A DNA stretch of 64,000 nt from positions 806,001-870,000 of the forward strand of contig CAWBZS010000001.1 in NCBI GenBank assembly GCA_963793335.1, read 5' to 3'. The DNA is from Sva-07 sp963793335 (lineage in GTDB: Bacteria > Actinomycetota > Acidimicrobiia > Acidimicrobiales > Ilumatobacteraceae). The notes under the pieces were generated by a model that had not been told where the DNA came from, made no database searches, and saw nothing but the letters and a program-made list of their open reading frames with translations. Positions 54,530 to 63,418 of this stretch are shown here, piece by piece; within the stretch, counting starts at the first letter, position 1, and the number at the start of each line of letters is the position of its first letter. The translations under genes and the position numbers were made by a program.

Positions 54530-55454
54530 GTCGACGCTGCGTTCCGAGACGGACGATTCCGGCACCAGCGACCCCGACGCCGGTACCGCGCCCGACGCCG
54601 GCCACCAGGAACTCGCCATCTTCTCGCCGGTGCTGCCCCCGGCCCGCTTCGTCGAGCTCGCCGATCGCGGCACCGTGATGGTCCGCGACTTCGGTGGCCC
54701 GGTCGGTGCTCCGGTGATCGCGCTCCTCCACGGTTGGACCGCCACCGCCGACCTCAATTGGTTCCGGTGTTACGGGGCGCTCGGCGAGCGCTATCGGGTG
54801 ATCGCATTCGACCATCGCGGTCACGGCACCGGCCTGCGCACCAAGAAGCCGTTCCGCCTCGAGGACTGTGCCGACGACGTCGTCGACATGGCCGATGCGC
54901 TCGGTGTCGACCAGTTCATTCCGGTGGGGTATTCGATGGGCGGACCGGTGGCGCAACTCGTGTGGCGGCGGCATCCGGATCGAGTGACCGGACTCGTGCT
55001 GTGTGCGACGGCGCCGTACTTCGCCGGACGGCGGGAGAAGCGCCTCGGCGTCGCCGGATTCACCGGCCTCGCCGCATTGGCGCGAGTGACCCCGGAACAG
55101 ACCAAGACGTGGCTGGTCGAGCAGCTCTATCTGCAACGGCGCACCGCCAAGTGGGAGCCGTGGGCGATGCGCGAGACCGCCGACCACGACTGGCGAGCCG
55201 TCATCGAGGCCGGCAAGGAAGTCGGAAAGTTCTCCTCCTCGGACTGGATCGGACAGGTCGACGTCCCCGTGTCGTCGGTGGTGACGATGCGCGATCAGGT
55301 CGTGCCGGTGCGCCGCCAAGTGAAACTCTTCGAATCGATCCCCGACGTCGAGGTGTTCCGCGTCGATGGCATGCATGATGCAGTGGTGGCCAACTCTGAT
55401 CGATTCGCTCCCACCTTGATTCGAGCCATCGAGTCGGTACTGCGCCGTTCATGA
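54513..55454 (+). CDS. alpha/beta-hydrolase
   Basis: 313 aa from a GTG start inside the end of greA. A disordered acidic N-terminus (1-30) precedes the fold. Oxyanion block 'IALLHGWTATADLNWF', nucleophile elbow 'IPVGYSMGGPVAQLVW' (Ser), acid near 'MRDQVVPVRRQ' and His in 'VDGMHDAVV'. The substrate is unknown. It is coupled to the UbiB-like gene by an ATGA overlap, which hints at lipid-related work. Confidence 0.88.
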   Translation: MSNNSESTLRSETDDSGTSDPDAGTAPDAGHQELAIFSPVLPPARFVELADRGTVMVRDFGGPVGAPVIALLHGWTATADLNWFRCYGALGERYRVIAFDHRGHGTGLRTKKPFRLEDCADDVVDMADALGVDQFIPVGYSMGGPVAQLVWRRHPDRVTGLVLCATAPYFAGRREKRLGVAGFTGLAALARVTPEQTKTWLVEQLYLQRRTAKWEPWAMRETADHDWRAVIEAGKEVGKFSSSDWIGQVDVPVSSVVTMRDQVVPVRRQVKLFESIPDVEVFRVDGMHDAVVANSDRFAPTLIRAIESVLRRS

Positions 55455-56941
55455 GCCGATCCGCCACCGCCAAGCTGGCCGTCACCGTGGGCGCAGCCGC
55501 CGCGCTCGCCGCAGCCGCCGCCGTCTGGCGAGCCTCGAACGCCGGGACGACGAGCGCAGCGCGACCGGGGCTCCATCGATCACGGCTTCGACGCAACGGC
55601 CAACTCGCGCGCATGGGCGCCAAGGTCGGCACCACCTACGCCACCACTGCTGCGCGCAAGACGTTCGCATCGGCCGAGCGCCGGGACGAACTCGACCGCA
55701 ATCGGGAGTTGCGATCGGCACAGCAGGTCGCTGATGAGCTCGGCCACATGAAGGGTGCGTTGATGAAGCTCGGCCAGATGGCGAGCTACCTCGACGACGG
55801 TCTGCCCGAGCCGTTGCGCATGGCACTGTCACAGCTGCAGTCCGACGCTCCGCCGATGTCGGTCGCCTTGTCGCTCGAGACGGTCGAGCGCGAGCTGGGA
55901 AGGCCCGTGGACGAGGTGTTCGTCGAGTTCGATCCGGTCCCGATCGCTGCGGCGTCGATCGGGCAGGTCCATCGTGCGCTCTGGCGCAACCCGGCGACCG
56001 GTGACGAGCAGGCCGTGGCCGTCAAGGTCCAGTACCCAGGTGTGGGCGAGGCGATCGTCGCCGATCTGAAGAACGCCGACCTGCTCGGCGCTGTGCTCCG
56101 CCAGGGTTTCGGCGGGCTCGACCCGGCCGAGATGGTCGACGAGATCAAGCTGCGAATCGCCGAGGAAGTCGACTACGAGCTGGAAGCACGCAACCAGCAG
56201 GCCTTTGCCGAGTACTACCGGGGGCACCCGTTCATCCGGATTCCTGGCGTGGTCCCGGAGCTGTCGACGGCATGCGTCCTGACCACGGAACTGGCCGAGG
56301 GCTTCGGCTGGTCCGAGCTGATGCACCGACCGCAGGCCGAACGTGATCGCGCCGGCGAGGTGATCTTCCGGTTCGTGTTCCGCAGCCTGTACCGCATGGG
56401 CGCGTTCAATGGCGACCCGCATCCGGGCAACTACCTGTTCCACGACGACGGCACGGTCACCTTCCTCGATTTCGGGTTGGTCAAGCACTTCAGCGCCGAG
56501 GAGATGTCGACGTTCGGGTCGATGGTGCAGGCCGCAGCGGTCGATCACGATCACGACGAGTTTCGCCGGATCGTGGAAGACGCAGGCATGCTGCGGCGCG
56601 ACGCACCGGTCTCGACCGAGGCGGTCGGCGAGTACTTCTCCCACTTCTACGACACCGTTCGGAGCGATGCCGAGATGACTTGGACTCGCGACTACGCGAA
56701 CTCGATCGTGCGACACACCTTCGATCGCACGAGTCCCATCAGCCAGTACGCAACGGTGCCCCGGGCCTTCGTGTTCATCCAACGGATCAACCTCGGGCTG
56801 TACGCGCTGCTCGGTGAACTGGAGGCGGCGGGCAACTACCGTCGGATCGCCTCGGAACTGTGGCCGTTCGTGGACGGACCACCGTCGACCGAACTGGGTC
56901 GCGCCGAGGCCGCCTGGCTGGCGGCCCATCCCCGACCCTGA
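55451..56941 (+). CDS. ABC1/UbiB-family atypical kinase
   Basis: 496 aa. An N-terminal hydrophobic segment (9-27) probably anchors it. Family motifs: 'MKLGQMASY' (KxGQ, ~106), Ala-rich 'AAASIGQVHRA', Lys in 'AVAVKVQYPG', 'GDPHPGNYLFHDDGTVTFLDFGLVK' (catalytic and DFG-like). UbiB/ADCK proteins are ATPases tied to quinone and lipid biology. No quinone-pathway gene is adjacent, so the role stays general. Confidence 0.92.
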   Translation: MSRSATAKLAVTVGAAAALAAAAAVWRASNAGTTSAARPGLHRSRLRRNGQLARMGAKVGTTYATTAARKTFASAERRDELDRNRELRSAQQVADELGHMKGALMKLGQMASYLDDGLPEPLRMALSQLQSDAPPMSVALSLETVERELGRPVDEVFVEFDPVPIAAASIGQVHRALWRNPATGDEQAVAVKVQYPGVGEAIVADLKNADLLGAVLRQGFGGLDPAEMVDEIKLRIAEEVDYELEARNQQAFAEYYRGHPFIRIPGVVPELSTACVLTTELAEGFGWSELMHRPQAERDRAGEVIFRFVFRSLYRMGAFNGDPHPGNYLFHDDGTVTFLDFGLVKHFSAEEMSTFGSMVQAAAVDHDHDEFRRIVEDAGMLRRDAPVSTEAVGEYFSHFYDTVRSDAEMTWTRDYANSIVRHTFDRTSPISQYATVPRAFVFIQRINLGLYALLGELEAAGNYRRIASELWPFVDGPPSTELGRAEAAWLAAHPRP

Positions 56942-56993
56942 GCACATCCGGGGCGACGTGGGCCCGCCCGGGTTCGCAAGTAGCGTGCCCGAA

Positions 56994-57959
56994 ATGCGCC
57001 GGACCATCCCCCTACTGCTGACCGCCACGCTGCTCGTTGCTGCATGTTCGAGCAGCGACGACACGACCGACAATTCGCTCGATGATGCTGCGTCCTCGGC
57101 CACCGCTGAGGCGGCCGATGACACCGCGGAGCCTTCGCCGGACGACACCACCGATGCGGCGGCCACCGACACGCTTGCTCCTCCGCCGACCAATCCGGCC
57201 AAGCCCGAGGTGGAGATCCCTGCCGAGATCCCCACCGAGCTCGAGGTGACCGTGCTCCAGGAGGGGACTGGGCCCGAGGCACAGGTCGGCGACACGGTCG
57301 TGGTCGACTATGTCGGCGTGCGCACCACCGATGGCGTCGAGTTCGACAACAGCTACGACCGCTTCCAGCCCCTCGACGTCCTGCTGGGATCCGGCGGTGT
57401 GATCGTCGGTTGGGATCAAGGTCTCGTCGGCACGCAGGCAGGCTCGCGCGTGCAGCTCGACATTCCGAGCGAACTCGCCTACGGCGCCGAACCTCGCGGC
57501 GAGTTCATCGGGGCAAACGAGGCGCTGACCTTCCTGATCGACGTTCGCGCCGTGGTCCCTCCCGGTGAGGAGCCGACCGAGACCGGCGTCGATCCCTCCG
57601 AAGGCGCAACCGAGATCACCGTCGTCGACCTCGTCGAAGGCGAAGGTCCCGCGCTGGAGGAAGGCCAACTTGCACTCATCCGATTCGTGCTGTTCCGTGG
57701 CGACAATGGGGTGGTCCTCCAGAGCAGCTGGGCAGAGCAGCTCCAGCCGTTGCCGGTCAGTGGAGACATCTTCCCGCCGCTCGCCGAGGGCCTCGAAGGC
57801 ATGCAGGTCGGTGGCCGCCGCGCGATCATCTTCCCGCCGGAGTACCCGGAGTTCGGGTTCGGACCCGAGGGCAACCCGACCGGGGGCCTTCCCGCTGAAA
57901 CCGACGTCATCATCGTCGTCGACCTCGTCGGCTTCTACGACGATCCCGCGGCGAGCTGA
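56994..57959 (+). CDS. FKBP-type peptidyl-prolyl isomerase lipoprotein, two domains
   Basis: 321 aa from the ATG at 56994. Lipobox 'LLVAACSSS' is followed by an Asp/Thr/Ala-rich linker to ~65. First FKBP domain ~75-180: 'VGDTVVVDYVGVRTTDGVEFDNSYD', 'VIVGWDQGLVGTQAGSRVQLDIPSELAYG'. A second, more diverged copy at ~205-318: 'LPVSGDIFPPLAEGLEGMQVGGRRAIIFPPEYPEFG'. It would fold exported proteins at the outer membrane face. The second domain has lost several active-site positions and may bind rather than catalyse. Confidence 0.9.
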   Translation: MRRTIPLLLTATLLVAACSSSDDTTDNSLDDAASSATAEAADDTAEPSPDDTTDAAATDTLAPPPTNPAKPEVEIPAEIPTELEVTVLQEGTGPEAQVGDTVVVDYVGVRTTDGVEFDNSYDRFQPLDVLLGSGGVIVGWDQGLVGTQAGSRVQLDIPSELAYGAEPRGEFIGANEALTFLIDVRAVVPPGEEPTETGVDPSEGATEITVVDLVEGEGPALEEGQLALIRFVLFRGDNGVVLQSSWAEQLQPLPVSGDIFPPLAEGLEGMQVGGRRAIIFPPEYPEFGFGPEGNPTGGLPAETDVIIVVDLVGFYDDPAAS

Positions 57960-57992
57960 CGGAAGCGGCCGAGGCGCTCAGTCGCTCGGACG

Positions 57993-58901
57993 TCAGGACG
58001 CTTGGAGGTCGAGTCCGATGTCGAGAATGCGAGCGGAGTGGGTGAGTTCGCCGACGGCGATGTAGTCGACGCCGGTGGCACCGACCTCACGTGCGGACTC
58101 CAACGTGAGCCCACCACTTGCTTCGAGCCGCACCGCCGGATTCATCTCGTCGCGCACCGCCACGGCCTCACGCATCTGGGCAGGCGTGAAGTTGTCGATC
58201 AGCACCTCGTCGGCACCTGCGTCGATGGCCAGGCGCAGCCCATCGATCGTGTCCACTTCGATCTCCACCGGGATCGACTCGGCAAGCTCCCTGACGCGGC
58301 GAAACGCCTCCGCCACGCCGCCCGCTGCAGCGACGTGGTTGTCCTTCACGAGCGCCATGTCGGCCAACCCCATTCGGTGGTTGGCACCGCCGCCACAACG
58401 CACGGCGTACTTCTCCAACGAACGCAGGCCTGGCGTGGTCTTTCGTGTGTCTCGCACCACCGCCGAGGTGCCATCGAGTGCATCGGCCCACCGGCGCGTC
58501 GCCGATGCCACACCTGACAGATGGCAGAGCAGGTTCAGCGCCGTTCGTTCCGCGGTGAGCAACGAGCGGGTCGGTGCCGTCACGTCGGCGAGCGTGGTGC
58601 CGGGCTCGACACGCGAGCCGTCGACGACCTGGGCGTTGAACGCGCTCGCAGCGTCACCGCACACGATGTCGATCACCGCAGCCACGACGCCAAGCCCGGC
58701 AACCACGCCGGTGCCGCGTGAGCCGAAGGTGGCGGTACTGCGATGGTCCGCCGGAATCGTGGCGGTCGAGGTGACGTCGACACCACCCATCAGGTCTTCG
58801 TCGATCGCCGCCCGAACCAGCGCTGCGACGGCATCGGGGTCGAGCCCGGCGTCGTGCAGGAGGCGGCGCGTCGGCTCGGAGAGCGGGTGGAACTCGAACA
58901 T
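57993..58901 (-). CDS. nadC: nicotinate-nucleotide pyrophosphorylase (quinolinate phosphoribosyltransferase)
   Basis: 302 aa from the ATG at 58901. Converts quinolinate and PRPP to nicotinate mononucleotide. Motifs: 'DEDLMGGVDVTSTATIP', 'LTAERTALNLLCHLSGVAS', 'DTRKTTPGLRSLEKYAVRCGGGANHRMGL' (quinolinate/PRPP site) and 'VEIEVDTIDGLRLAIDAGAD'. Last gene of nadA-nadB-(MOSC)-nadC, 40 bases after the MOSC gene. Confidence 0.95.
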   Translation of the reverse strand: MFEFHPLSEPTRRLLHDAGLDPDAVAALVRAAIDEDLMGGVDVTSTATIPADHRSTATFGSRGTGVVAGLGVVAAVIDIVCGDAASAFNAQVVDGSRVEPGTTLADVTAPTRSLLTAERTALNLLCHLSGVASATRRWADALDGTSAVVRDTRKTTPGLRSLEKYAVRCGGGANHRMGLADMALVKDNHVAAAGGVAEAFRRVRELAESIPVEIEVDTIDGLRLAIDAGADEVLIDNFTPAQMREAVAVRDEMNPAVRLEASGGLTLESAREVGATGVDYIAVGELTHSARILDIGLDLQAS

Positions 58902-58941
58902 GCGGCGAGGGTAGGGCAGCGGCAGACGACCCACACCACCG

Positions 58942-59670
58942 TCAGGCAGTGATGATGACCGCGTCGCCGAGCTCGATCGAGCCGCCCGCCAGCACCGACG
59001 CGTACCAACGCGCCCACCCGGGTCGTTCGTCGTGGTTGATGCGATCCCACTGGCGATCGGTGAAACAGTGGCCGATCTTGTGGCACGGCGCGGCCGGACT
59101 GCTCGTACGCACGCGAACCCGATCGCCAACCATGATCGTGAGCCCGCCGCGCAGACGCGACCAGTCGACACCCGAGATCACGAGGTTCTCCCCCGCTCCT
59201 CCCGGGGTGATCGGATGCCCCTCGTCGCCCAGCACTCCGAGCTGTTCGCTGCTGTAGAGGCACAGCGCCTGCCACGGGCGGCCGTGATTGCGGCGGTTTC
59301 CTTGGGCGTCGCCGACGATCCCGGCGGCGTCGACGTCGGCGCGCGGGATCGATGGTTTGGGGACGCCGCCACCGGATGCATGCAGCGAGGCGACGTGTCC
59401 GACCATCGGCTCGAACGGATCCAACGCGCTGCGTGCTGCTGCCAGGTCGTCGAGATGATGCATCAGTTCGTGCACCGCCCCGACCCGGTCGGCCGGAACC
59501 TCGCCTGCCCCCTCGGGCAGCTGCCGCCCGCCGATCGAGGCGCGTGTCGTGGCATCCGCGCCGTCGAGGACGTAGCCGATCAGGTCATCGGTGTGGGCCA
59601 ACGTCCGTTCGATGTCGTCGTCGCTCCAGCGCGCAGCATCGAACCCGCAGGTGGAACAGGTCATCGTCAT
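58942..59670 (-). CDS. DinB-like and MOSC domain fusion protein
   Basis: 242 aa from the ATG at 59670, which has GGAGG 8 nt upstream and overlaps the nadB stop (ATGA). Residues 1-110 look like a DinB/maleylpyruvate-isomerase-type four-helix domain, headed by 'MTCSTCGFDAARWSDDDI' (C-x-x-C) and with 'VHELMHHLDDLAAARSAL'. Residues ~120-240 are a MOSC domain: 'ENLVISGVDWSRLRGGLTIMVGDRVRVRTSSPAAPCHKIG', with the Cys expected for molybdenum-sulfur chemistry. A mycothiol link via DinB is possible. Why it lies in the NAD operon is unclear. Confidence 0.82.
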   Translation of the reverse strand: MTMTCSTCGFDAARWSDDDIERTLAHTDDLIGYVLDGADATTRASIGGRQLPEGAGEVPADRVGAVHELMHHLDDLAAARSALDPFEPMVGHVASLHASGGGVPKPSIPRADVDAAGIVGDAQGNRRNHGRPWQALCLYSSEQLGVLGDEGHPITPGGAGENLVISGVDWSRLRGGLTIMVGDRVRVRTSSPAAPCHKIGHCFTDRQWDRINHDERPGWARWYASVLAGGSIELGDAVIITA

Positions 59671-61337
59671 GGTCGGTCCTCCAAGGTGATCGTGGCCCCG
59701 CTGACGCCGTCGACGTCGACGTCGAGGCTGACGTCGAGGTGGCGGAGCCACTCGGGCCGGGGGTCGGGGTGATCGGAGCGGCGATGACATCCTCGGCTCT
59801 CGGTGCGCTCCTGCGCTGCAGCGACCATCGCTGTCGCGACCGTGAGGATGTTGGTGGCCTCCCACGTCCGCCGCGACGGCTGCGGGGTGCGGCTCATCTC
59901 ACCGGCGAGGGCATCGAGGGCCACCCGAGCCGCGGTGAGCGACGCGTCATCGCGGAGGACACCGACATACCGAGACATCGTGGTTCGGACGTCGGCCACA
60001 CGCGACTCGTCGAGCAGCAGATGTCCCAGCGGGTCGTCGACGTCGACAACCGCCGGTGCGCGATCGGGGACCTCCCAGGCAAGGTCGCGGCCGACCCAGG
60101 TGCCCGCGACGATCGACTCGGTGAGGCTGTTCGACGCGAGTCGATTCGCGCCGTGCACGCCCGTGGCCGACACCTCGCCGACCGCATAGAGACCTCGCAG
60201 CGAGGTGCGACCGTCGAGTCCGGCGCGTATGCCACCGCACGCATAGTGCGCTGCGGGTGCGACCGGGATGCGATCGACGGCGGGGTCGAGTCCGATCTCC
60301 CGACACGCCTCGGTGATCGAGGGAAACCGCTGATGAAACCGCTCGCCCATGTGCGTGGCGTCGAGGTACACGTGGTCATCGACGCCGCCGGCGCCTTCGG
60401 CCATCCGGCGACTGATCGCTGCCGCGACGACATCGCGTGGGGCGAGGTCCTCGAGCGGGTGCACCCCGGCCATCACCCGCTCGCCGGCGGCGTCGAACAG
60501 GATGGCCCCTTCGCCACGCACGGCCTCGGACACGAGGGCTTGCTGGCCCCGTGCGTCGGGGCCACGCCACATCACAGTGGGATGGAACTGGACGAACTCG
60601 AGGTCGGTCACGCAGAGACCTGCTCGCAGTGCCATCGCGAGCCCGTCACCGGTGACCGCCGGAGGGTTCGAGGTGGAGGCGAACACCTGCCCGTAGCCGC
60701 CGGACGCGATCACCACCGCCCGGGCGGTCACGACGCCGACCGAGACGAGCGCTCCGGTGTCGTCGGTCTGTCCGATGCGCACGCCGACCGCTTGAGGCTG
60801 GCCATCGGCGGCCGTGCCCATCACCAGATCGAGCGCGAATGCGTGACCCATCACCTCGACGCCGGCACCGATCGCGCCTTCGTCGAGCGTTCGCTGCACC
60901 TCGGCGCCGGAGCGATCACCACCGGAGTGCACGATGCGGTTGTGGCTGTGGCCGCCTTCACGGGTGAGGGCGATGTCGGTGCCTCCCTGCTCGGGGTCGA
61001 ACGCAGCGCCGAGGCGCATCAGGTAGCGGATCGACTTCGGGGCCTCGGTCACCAGCTCACGGACCACCCCCTCGTCACAGAGACCAGCACCCGCGTCGAG
61101 CGTGTCGCGCACGTGATCCTCGATCGTGTCACTCGGGTCGAGCACCCCAGCGAGGCCGCCCTGCGCCCACTGGGTGGACCCTGCCGACAGCACGTCCTTG
61201 GTGACCACCAGCACACTGCGAACCGGGCGGACCGCCAACGCAGCCGACAGCCCCGCTGCCCCGGAGCCGAGCACCACGACGTCGACATCGAGCTCCCACG
61301 AAGCCCGTGGCGCCGCCAACCTCAACGGCAACCTCAC
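59667..61337 (-). CDS. nadB: L-aspartate oxidase
   Basis: 556 aa. FAD enzyme making iminoaspartate for quinolinate. 'DVVVLGSGAAGLSAALAV' is the FAD site; 'GSTQWAQGGLAGVLDPSDTIEDH' and 'HSHNRIVHSGGDRSGAEVQRTL' are L-aspartate-oxidase blocks, as is 'HYACGGIRAGLDGRTSLRGLYAVGE'. The GTG at 61337 has its GGGGGA ribosome site 4-9 bases upstream, inside the palindrome at 61338-61424. Overlaps the MOSC gene at its end. Confidence 0.93.
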   Translation of the reverse strand: MRLPLRLAAPRASWELDVDVVVLGSGAAGLSAALAVRPVRSVLVVTKDVLSAGSTQWAQGGLAGVLDPSDTIEDHVRDTLDAGAGLCDEGVVRELVTEAPKSIRYLMRLGAAFDPEQGGTDIALTREGGHSHNRIVHSGGDRSGAEVQRTLDEGAIGAGVEVMGHAFALDLVMGTAADGQPQAVGVRIGQTDDTGALVSVGVVTARAVVIASGGYGQVFASTSNPPAVTGDGLAMALRAGLCVTDLEFVQFHPTVMWRGPDARGQQALVSEAVRGEGAILFDAAGERVMAGVHPLEDLAPRDVVAAAISRRMAEGAGGVDDHVYLDATHMGERFHQRFPSITEACREIGLDPAVDRIPVAPAAHYACGGIRAGLDGRTSLRGLYAVGEVSATGVHGANRLASNSLTESIVAGTWVGRDLAWEVPDRAPAVVDVDDPLGHLLLDESRVADVRTTMSRYVGVLRDDASLTAARVALDALAGEMSRTPQPSRRTWEATNILTVATAMVAAAQERTESRGCHRRSDHPDPRPEWLRHLDVSLDVDVDGVSGATITLEDRP

Positions 61338-61424
61338 GGTTCCCCCAGCCCGGGTCTCGCGGGACCACGATCGATCAGTGCACCCTCGAGGTTCCCGGAG
61401 ACCCGGGCTGGGGGAACCACGATC
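61338..61424. repeat. paired palindromic repeat between nadA and nadB
   Basis: Two units: 61338-61372 and 61390-61424. Each begins GGTTCCC and ends GGGACC or GGGAACC followed by ACGATC, with inner segments inverted relative to each other. Arms 61338-61358 and 61398-61418 are a perfect 21-bp inverted repeat. In nadB mRNA the downstream arm contains the ribosome site GGGGGA, so folding would hide it. REP/BIME-like arrangement. Confidence 0.9.
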
Positions 61425-62418
61425 ACTCGGCGGTGGCGGACGGGGTGCCGATGGCGATCATGCGCTCCACCGAGCGACGCGCACGATCGGCGATGTCCCG
61501 GTCGACGAACACCTCGTCGGTGCCGTCGCGCAGCGATCGGAGCAGCTTCGCCGGCGTGATCATCTTCATGTACTTGCACACCGCAGCACGGTTCACGGGC
61601 ACGAATTCCGTGACCGAGTTGACCTTCTCGAGCTGATGGATCATGCCGGTCTCGGTGGCCACCAGCACCTTGGCAGCGCTGGTCTCGCGTGCGGCGTCGA
61701 CCATGCCGCCCGTCGACAGGATCTTCGTGCGGGTCTCGGGCACCACGCCGGACGACACGAGATACAGCGCGCTCGTGGCGCAACCACATTCGGGATGCAC
61801 GAACAGCTCGGCGTCCGGTTCGGCCGCGACCTGCGCCTTGAGATCGGCGCCGTTGATCCCTGCGTGGACGTGGCATTCGCCCATCCAGATGTGCATGTTG
61901 GCGCGGCCGGTCATGCGCTGCACATGGGCGCCCAGAAACTGGTCGGGCAGGAACAGGATCTCGGTGTCCGCCGGGATCGAATCGACGACTTCGACGGCGT
62001 TCGACGACGTGCAGCAGATGTCGGTCTCCGCCTTCACCTCAGCGGTGGTGTTGACGTAGCTGACCACCAACGCGCCGGGGTGCTCGGCCTTCCACGCTCG
62101 GAGCTGGTCGCCGTTGATCGTCTCCGCGAGGCTGCACCCAGCGGCCGCGTCGGGGATCAACACCGTCTTGTCGTAGGCGAGAATCTTGGCCGACTCGGCC
62201 ATGAAGTGGACGCCGCAGAACACGATGGTGGACGCCTCGACGTCCGCCGCAACGCGGGACAGTCCGAGCGAGTCGCCAACGTAGTGGGCGATGTCCTGAA
62301 TCTCGGGAACCTGATAGTTGTGGGCAAGGATCACAGCATCGCGTTCCTTCGCCAGCGACAGCACCTGCTCCTGCCAGTCGTTGGGCAACACCTCGACGTT
62401 GACGGCCGTATCGGTCAC
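61423..62418 (-). CDS. nadA: quinolinate synthase A
   Basis: 331 aa. A 4Fe-4S enzyme condensing iminoaspartate with dihydroxyacetone phosphate. 'VILAHNYQVPEIQDIAHYVGDSLGLS' is the family opening. Candidate cluster cysteines lie in 'AAAGCSLAETI', 'VHPECGCATSAL' and 'NRAAVCKYMKMITP'. First gene of the NAD operon, divergent from the DoxX gene. Confidence 0.95.
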   Translation of the reverse strand: MTDTAVNVEVLPNDWQEQVLSLAKERDAVILAHNYQVPEIQDIAHYVGDSLGLSRVAADVEASTIVFCGVHFMAESAKILAYDKTVLIPDAAAGCSLAETINGDQLRAWKAEHPGALVVSYVNTTAEVKAETDICCTSSNAVEVVDSIPADTEILFLPDQFLGAHVQRMTGRANMHIWMGECHVHAGINGADLKAQVAAEPDAELFVHPECGCATSALYLVSSGVVPETRTKILSTGGMVDAARETSAAKVLVATETGMIHQLEKVNSVTEFVPVNRAAVCKYMKMITPAKLLRSLRDGTDEVFVDRDIADRARRSVERMIAIGTPSATAE

Positions 62419-62477
62419 GATCCCAGCGTAGGCGTTGCGGCTCCAGCTGCGGTCAGCCGCACACCGAAGGGTTGACT

Positions 62478-62894
62478 GTGTCGATGTCGCTCTCGTCGCC
62501 CCACGCCGCTGCTGCCTTGTTCGCCACGGCTGGATTCATGCACTTCGCCAAACCGGACTTCTTCGAGGCGATCGTGCCCGACTGGTTTCCCGACGCGAGG
62601 TTGGCGAACCGCCTGAGCGGCGCCGCCGAGATCGCACTCGGTCTGGGGCTGCTGATACCCACCACCCGACGTGCCTCGGCGATCGGCCTGCTGGCGTTGA
62701 CCGCGGCGGTCTTCCCTGCGAACGTCGACATGGCACTGAACAAGGTCGAGGTGAAGCCGATCAATGGCCAGATGGCCCGCAGCGCTGGTACCGCCACCGG
62801 ACCACAGAACTGGGTACGCCTGCCGATGCAGCTCCCGCTTGCCTGGTGGTTGTGGCGCATCGCCCAGGCATCGAAGCAGCCCGCCGCCGCCTGA
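62478..62894 (+). CDS. DoxX-family membrane protein
   Basis: 138 aa from the GTG at 62478, which has GAAGGG 6 nt upstream; a TTG at 62472 and an ATG at 62484 are alternatives. Four hydrophobic segments and 'AGFMHFAKPDFFEAIVPDWFP' followed by 'SGAAEIALGLGLLIPTTRRAS' match the DoxX group. Some members act with thiol or quinone redox systems. Divergent from nadA across about 60 bases. Confidence 0.85.
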   Translation: MSMSLSSPHAAAALFATAGFMHFAKPDFFEAIVPDWFPDARLANRLSGAAEIALGLGLLIPTTRRASAIGLLALTAAVFPANVDMALNKVEVKPINGQMARSAGTATGPQNWVRLPMQLPLAWWLWRIAQASKQPAAA

Positions 62895-62931
62895 TCGTTT
62901 CTCGCGACCGCAACGTCCTACCGTGGTGGTG

Positions 62932-63357
62932 ATGGAGACGATCATCACTCGCCTTGCAGCGCAGGCAGGCCGATTCGAGGGCACCGGCGACGGTACAGAA
63001 AGTGGGCAATTCACTGCCTCGATGGACATCGCCGTCATCCTCGACGGGTTGGGGGTCGAGATCGACTACTGCGCCGTCGGGCCCGACGGCACCGAACTCC
63101 ACCGAGAACACACCGTCATGGCATTCGACATGTGGTCGGGTGAGCCGACGTTGTTCGTGTTGTGCAGCGAGCTGAACGGGATGGGCCAGTTGGTGCAGAC
63201 GAGTGAGGCGACGTTCAACAACGGCAAGGGCATCGACGGTTTCGAACTGCAGATCGAGTTGGTACTCGGCGATGGCACCATCGACTACGTGTGGTCGTGG
63301 GGTGCTCCCGGTGACGCGCTGGTCGAACAGTCGCGGGCAAGCCTCAGGCCAGTGTGA
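62932..63357 (+). CDS. small beta-rich protein of unknown function
   Basis: 141 aa from the ATG at 62932 ('METIITRLAAQAGRFEGTGDG'). Alternating strands ('SMDIAVILDGLGVEIDYCAVG', 'GIDGFELQIELVLGDGTIDYVWSWG') suggest a lipocalin- or DUF1579-like barrel; the family is not confirmed. No signal peptide. It follows DoxX by 37 bases on the same strand. Confidence 0.75.
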   Translation: METIITRLAAQAGRFEGTGDGTESGQFTASMDIAVILDGLGVEIDYCAVGPDGTELHREHTVMAFDMWSGEPTLFVLCSELNGMGQLVQTSEATFNNGKGIDGFELQIELVLGDGTIDYVWSWGAPGDALVEQSRASLRPV

Positions 63358-63418
63358 TCAGGCCCTGACGCTCGTCGCCATTCGGCGGTCGGCTGCGGCG
63401 CTGCGGAGGTCGACCGGC

